Positions 61,735-64,000 of a DNA stretch of 64,000 nt are shown here, one piece after another. The notes under the pieces were generated by a model. That model searched no databases. It saw nothing but the letters and a program-made list of their open reading frames with translations, and was not told the DNA's origin. Where the stretch lies: contig CALJAA010000011.1 of the NCBI GenBank assembly GCA_938028465.1, forward strand, positions 1 through 64,000. The letters run 5' to 3'. This DNA comes from an uncultured Granulosicoccaceae bacterium (lineage in GTDB: Bacteria; Pseudomonadota; Gammaproteobacteria; Granulosicoccales; Granulosicoccaceae). The stretch's first letter is position 1; each line of letters begins with the position of its first letter. A program made the position numbers and the translations under genes.

Positions 61735-61806
61735 CAAAAGGTAGCTCAATTGGCAGAGCACAGGATACACATTCTGGTGTTTAAGGTTCGAGTCCTTAAC
61801 TTTTAA
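61735..61806 (+). ncRNA. tRNA-like element (not a decoding tRNA)
   Basis: Acceptor-like pairing of 61736-61740 with 61800-61804; D-arm GCTC/GAGC (61744-61759) with T8-A9; anticodon-arm-like CAGGA/TTCTG (61761-61776) with a 6-nt loop; T-arm TAAGG-TTCGAGT-CCTTA (61782-61798). No CCA. Confidence 0.75.
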
Positions 61807-61958
61807 GTCCCTTTCACGGACCCTTTGAGCGAAAGCTCTATTAACGGCCGAAAGGCCGAACGGGAAAGCCCCCGTTGATGTGTGAAGAAACTGATTGCAA
61901 CGATGTTGCATTCAGCGAAACACTATTTCAACAGCAGTGCATGAGTTTGCATGCTGTT
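61807..61958 (+). ncRNA. Hairpin array downstream of the tRNA-like fold, probably the same structured RNA
   Basis: GTCC/GGAC; GAGC-GAAA-GCTC (61827-61838); CGGCC-GAAA-GGCCG (61845-61858); AACGGG/CCCGTT (61859-61876); CTGA-T-TGCAAC-GAT-GTTGCA-T-TCAG (61891-61915); AACAGCA-g-TGCA/TGCA-TGCTGTT (61930-61958). Confidence 0.65.
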
Positions 61959-62182
61959 CAAAGTACATAGCACGATCAAGATAGCGACGCGCTGTGTTTG
62001 CTTGCAAATGAGTTATGCGTAAAACGTGTAGCACACCTGCTCTCATTCACCGCCTATTAACACTTGCTTCCGCTATGCACCACGACAGCATCCACTTGTG
62101 TTCTGCGGGGCCTACCCGATATTGCAATGGCATTAACAGGGGTTGATGCTGTGTAGAAAACAGACCAACAAGGAGAGAAAAC

Positions 62183-63343
62183 ATGGTCAATCTAAATTTT
62201 TTAATGAATAAAACTGTCGTGGCGCCGTACCAACGCGCGTTTCGTATGAAAGATCAAACTGTGCAAGCGGTACTACAGCCAGGTGTTTACTGGACGTATC
62301 CATTATGGAATCGCGATGAGATTCGCGTGTTTAGCACTGTTGATCAAAAGTGCGATTATGTGCACATGGATACGTTAGCGGCGACACAGCCAGAATTGGT
62401 AGAGCGATACTTTGACGTGGCTAATCTATTGGATACTCAAGCAGCATTGGTGTACATCAATGACAAATTGAGTGACCTACTAGCACCAGGTACACAGCAC
62501 TACTACTGGAAAGACTTAGCTGATGTACGCATTGAGGTTATTGACCTTGATCAAACGCTACGCGTTGATAGTGATGTCGCAAATCTGCTTAGCCGCAACC
62601 AACGACTGCGACGCGGTAGCGAATTGCTAGGTGCAACAATCAGCACGCTTGTTGGTGAACAGCAAGTCGCTATGCTATACGAGAACGAAGTGTTGCAAGA
62701 AGTACTGCAACCTGGTTTTCACATGTTCTGGAAGTTCGCACGAAAACTGCGACTGAACACAGTGGATACTCGTTGGGAAATCGTTGATGTTAGCGGCCAA
62801 GAAATCTTGACCAAAGATCGTGTGAGCCTACGAGTTAACTTGTCGGCAACTTATAAAGTAGTTGATCCCATTATGCTGGAAAACTCTGTGCAACGATTAG
62901 ACACCTACTTGTACCGTGAACTGCAGCTAGCGCTACGACAAGCAGTGGGTACTCGCACGCTTGATGAATTGCTTGTTAACAAAACTGCGCTGGATAGTAT
63001 GATCAGCGAAGGTGTCGACGCTAGCTTGAAAGGCATTGGTATCGAGATGGGTAGTATTGGTGTGAAAGACATCATCCTCCCCGGTGAGATGAAAGATATT
63101 CTTAACCAAGTAGTACTGGCTGAGAAAAACGCGCAAGCGAACAACATTCGTCGTAGAGAAGAAACCGCTGCAACTCGCTCACTAATGAATACAGCAAAAC
63201 TGATGGCAGATAATCCGCTGCTGGTTCGCTTGAAAGAGCTAGAAGCGTTAGAAAAAGTAACGACCAACATCGATCGAATCACTGTATTCGGTGGAATGGA
63301 TGGCGTTATGCAGGACCTGGTTAAAATCGACCAACGAGATTAG
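62183..63343 (+). CDS. Slipin family protein (SPFH/band-7)
   Basis: 386 aa; VAPYQRAFRMKDQTVQAVLQPGVYWTYPL; LTKDRVSLRVNLSATYKVVDPIMLENSVQRLDTYLYRELQLALRQAVGTRTLDELLVNK; IGIEMGSIGVKDIILPGEMKDILNQVVLAEKNAQANNIRRREETAATRSLMNTAKLM. Confidence 0.9.
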   Translation: MVNLNFLMNKTVVAPYQRAFRMKDQTVQAVLQPGVYWTYPLWNRDEIRVFSTVDQKCDYVHMDTLAATQPELVERYFDVANLLDTQAALVYINDKLSDLLAPGTQHYYWKDLADVRIEVIDLDQTLRVDSDVANLLSRNQRLRRGSELLGATISTLVGEQQVAMLYENEVLQEVLQPGFHMFWKFARKLRLNTVDTRWEIVDVSGQEILTKDRVSLRVNLSATYKVVDPIMLENSVQRLDTYLYRELQLALRQAVGTRTLDELLVNKTALDSMISEGVDASLKGIGIEMGSIGVKDIILPGEMKDILNQVVLAEKNAQANNIRRREETAATRSLMNTAKLMADNPLLVRLKELEALEKVTTNIDRITVFGGMDGVMQDLVKIDQRD

Positions 63344-63368
63344 AAGTCGATGTGCTGGGTATCACCTG

Positions 63369-63447
63369 TCATTCCCGCGCAGGCGGGAATCCACGCATAC
63401 GAATAACGTTTATCGTATGCTGGATCCCCGCCTACGCGGGGATGACA
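63369..63447. repeat. REP/MITE-like composite palindromic element
   Basis: TCATTCCCGCGCAGGCGGGAATCCA - GCATACGA...TCGTATGC - TGGATCCCCGCCTACGCGGGGATGACA. Confidence 0.9.
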
Positions 63448-63485
63448 TAACTACGCGCGATGACATGCTTACGCGAAAATGACAC

Positions 63486-63848
63486 CTACCGCCGAAAGCC
63501 CGTTTCCATCGTAAAGTAAGTTGGGGATAGATCTTTTAGTGGTTCTTGAAGTGCTGCAATTTCAGATGCAGGCGCATGTACTTCCAGTAAATCCAGGCTG
63601 GCAATTTTTAGCGCTGCCTGCAGAAGCTCGTCAACATTGCCTAAATGATTTAGAATTCCAGCTGCACTAGTATAGCCCTCTCTACAGTGAGCTCGCTGCC
63701 CGCTGAAACTAAACCCATAAAACGTGACATCAGCTTCTGATTTAGTGCGCTCTACCATTTGCTCACCGAGTGCTTTAAATTCGTCGAGCTTTCCATCTTG
63801 AACAGTGAAGTAGGGAACCAAAGTACACACTGTATCTTCTAATGCCAT
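63486..63848 (-). CDS. Small antibiotic-biosynthesis-monooxygenase-like (dimeric alpha-beta barrel) protein
   Basis: CTLVPYFTVQDGKLDEFKALGEQMVERTKSEADVTFYGFSFSGQRAHCREGYTSAAGILNHLGN. Confidence 0.7.
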   Translation of the reverse strand: MALEDTVCTLVPYFTVQDGKLDEFKALGEQMVERTKSEADVTFYGFSFSGQRAHCREGYTSAAGILNHLGNVDELLQAALKIASLDLLEVHAPASEIAALQEPLKDLSPTYFTMETGFRR

Positions 63849-64000
63849 TGCCTTTCTCCATGATGATGTCAGCTAAACAATATCACGGAGAAATCATTAA
63901 CACGATAAGTCAAAATACATTTAATTTACAAAACGTGGATAAAATGCACCAACTACTCCTGTAGTGGGTAAAGCAACGTAATGTACTACGGCTGTGGGTT

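Noticed and set aside
61735-61806. Functional decoding tRNA (e.g. tRNA-Trp)
   Set aside because: 6-nt anticodon-like loop without U33, weak acceptor stem and no CCA; kept only as a tRNA-like element.
61604-62182. Sigma54 (-24/-12) promoter ahead of the tRNA-like RNA or slipin, as expected for RtcR control
   Set aside because: Looked for TGGCAC-N5-TTGC; only partial matches such as AGGTCGGCCCTGTGCG (GG-N10-GC) and CGGCACCGATTCTAT were seen, not convincing.
63291-63482. 63-aa ORF ending ...LSFPRRREST...MLDPRLRGDD
   Set aside because: Overlaps the slipin 3' end and the REP-like element; the PRRREST/DPRLRGDD peptide is the usual spurious translation of this repeat.

Overview
64 kb of a proteobacterial (probably gammaproteobacterial) chromosome, densely coding, with no rRNA, CRISPR array, prophage or transposase recognised. 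Main blocks: hrpA (runs off the left edge)-SPOR protein-argS-phoX-priA-pntB/A2/A1; hemH; a cell-envelope/metabolism stretch; an amidohydrolase-YtkA/MauG pair; a urate module (NCS2 permease, uraD, puuD); a YCII/ECF sigma pair; a complete sox gene cluster (soxXYZABCD-EF with divergent soxS, soxR, soxT and MBL genes); a DUF6502/FN3/beta-helix pair that appears frame-disrupted; an FMN oxidoreductase; and a sugar-kinase/nucleotidyltransferase pair. The most unusual signal is at 61.73-62.0 kb. A degenerate tRNA-like fold with no usable anticodon loop and no CCA is followed by a run of hairpins, two of them closed by GAAA tetraloops, directly upstream of a slipin (SPFH/band-7) gene. I read this as a candidate structured-RNA/slipin module. 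Second is a four-member DnaA-box cluster in a ~590 bp AT-rich gap between priA and pntB. Everything here was read by eye; no alignments, folding or database searches were run, and family names come from motif recall.
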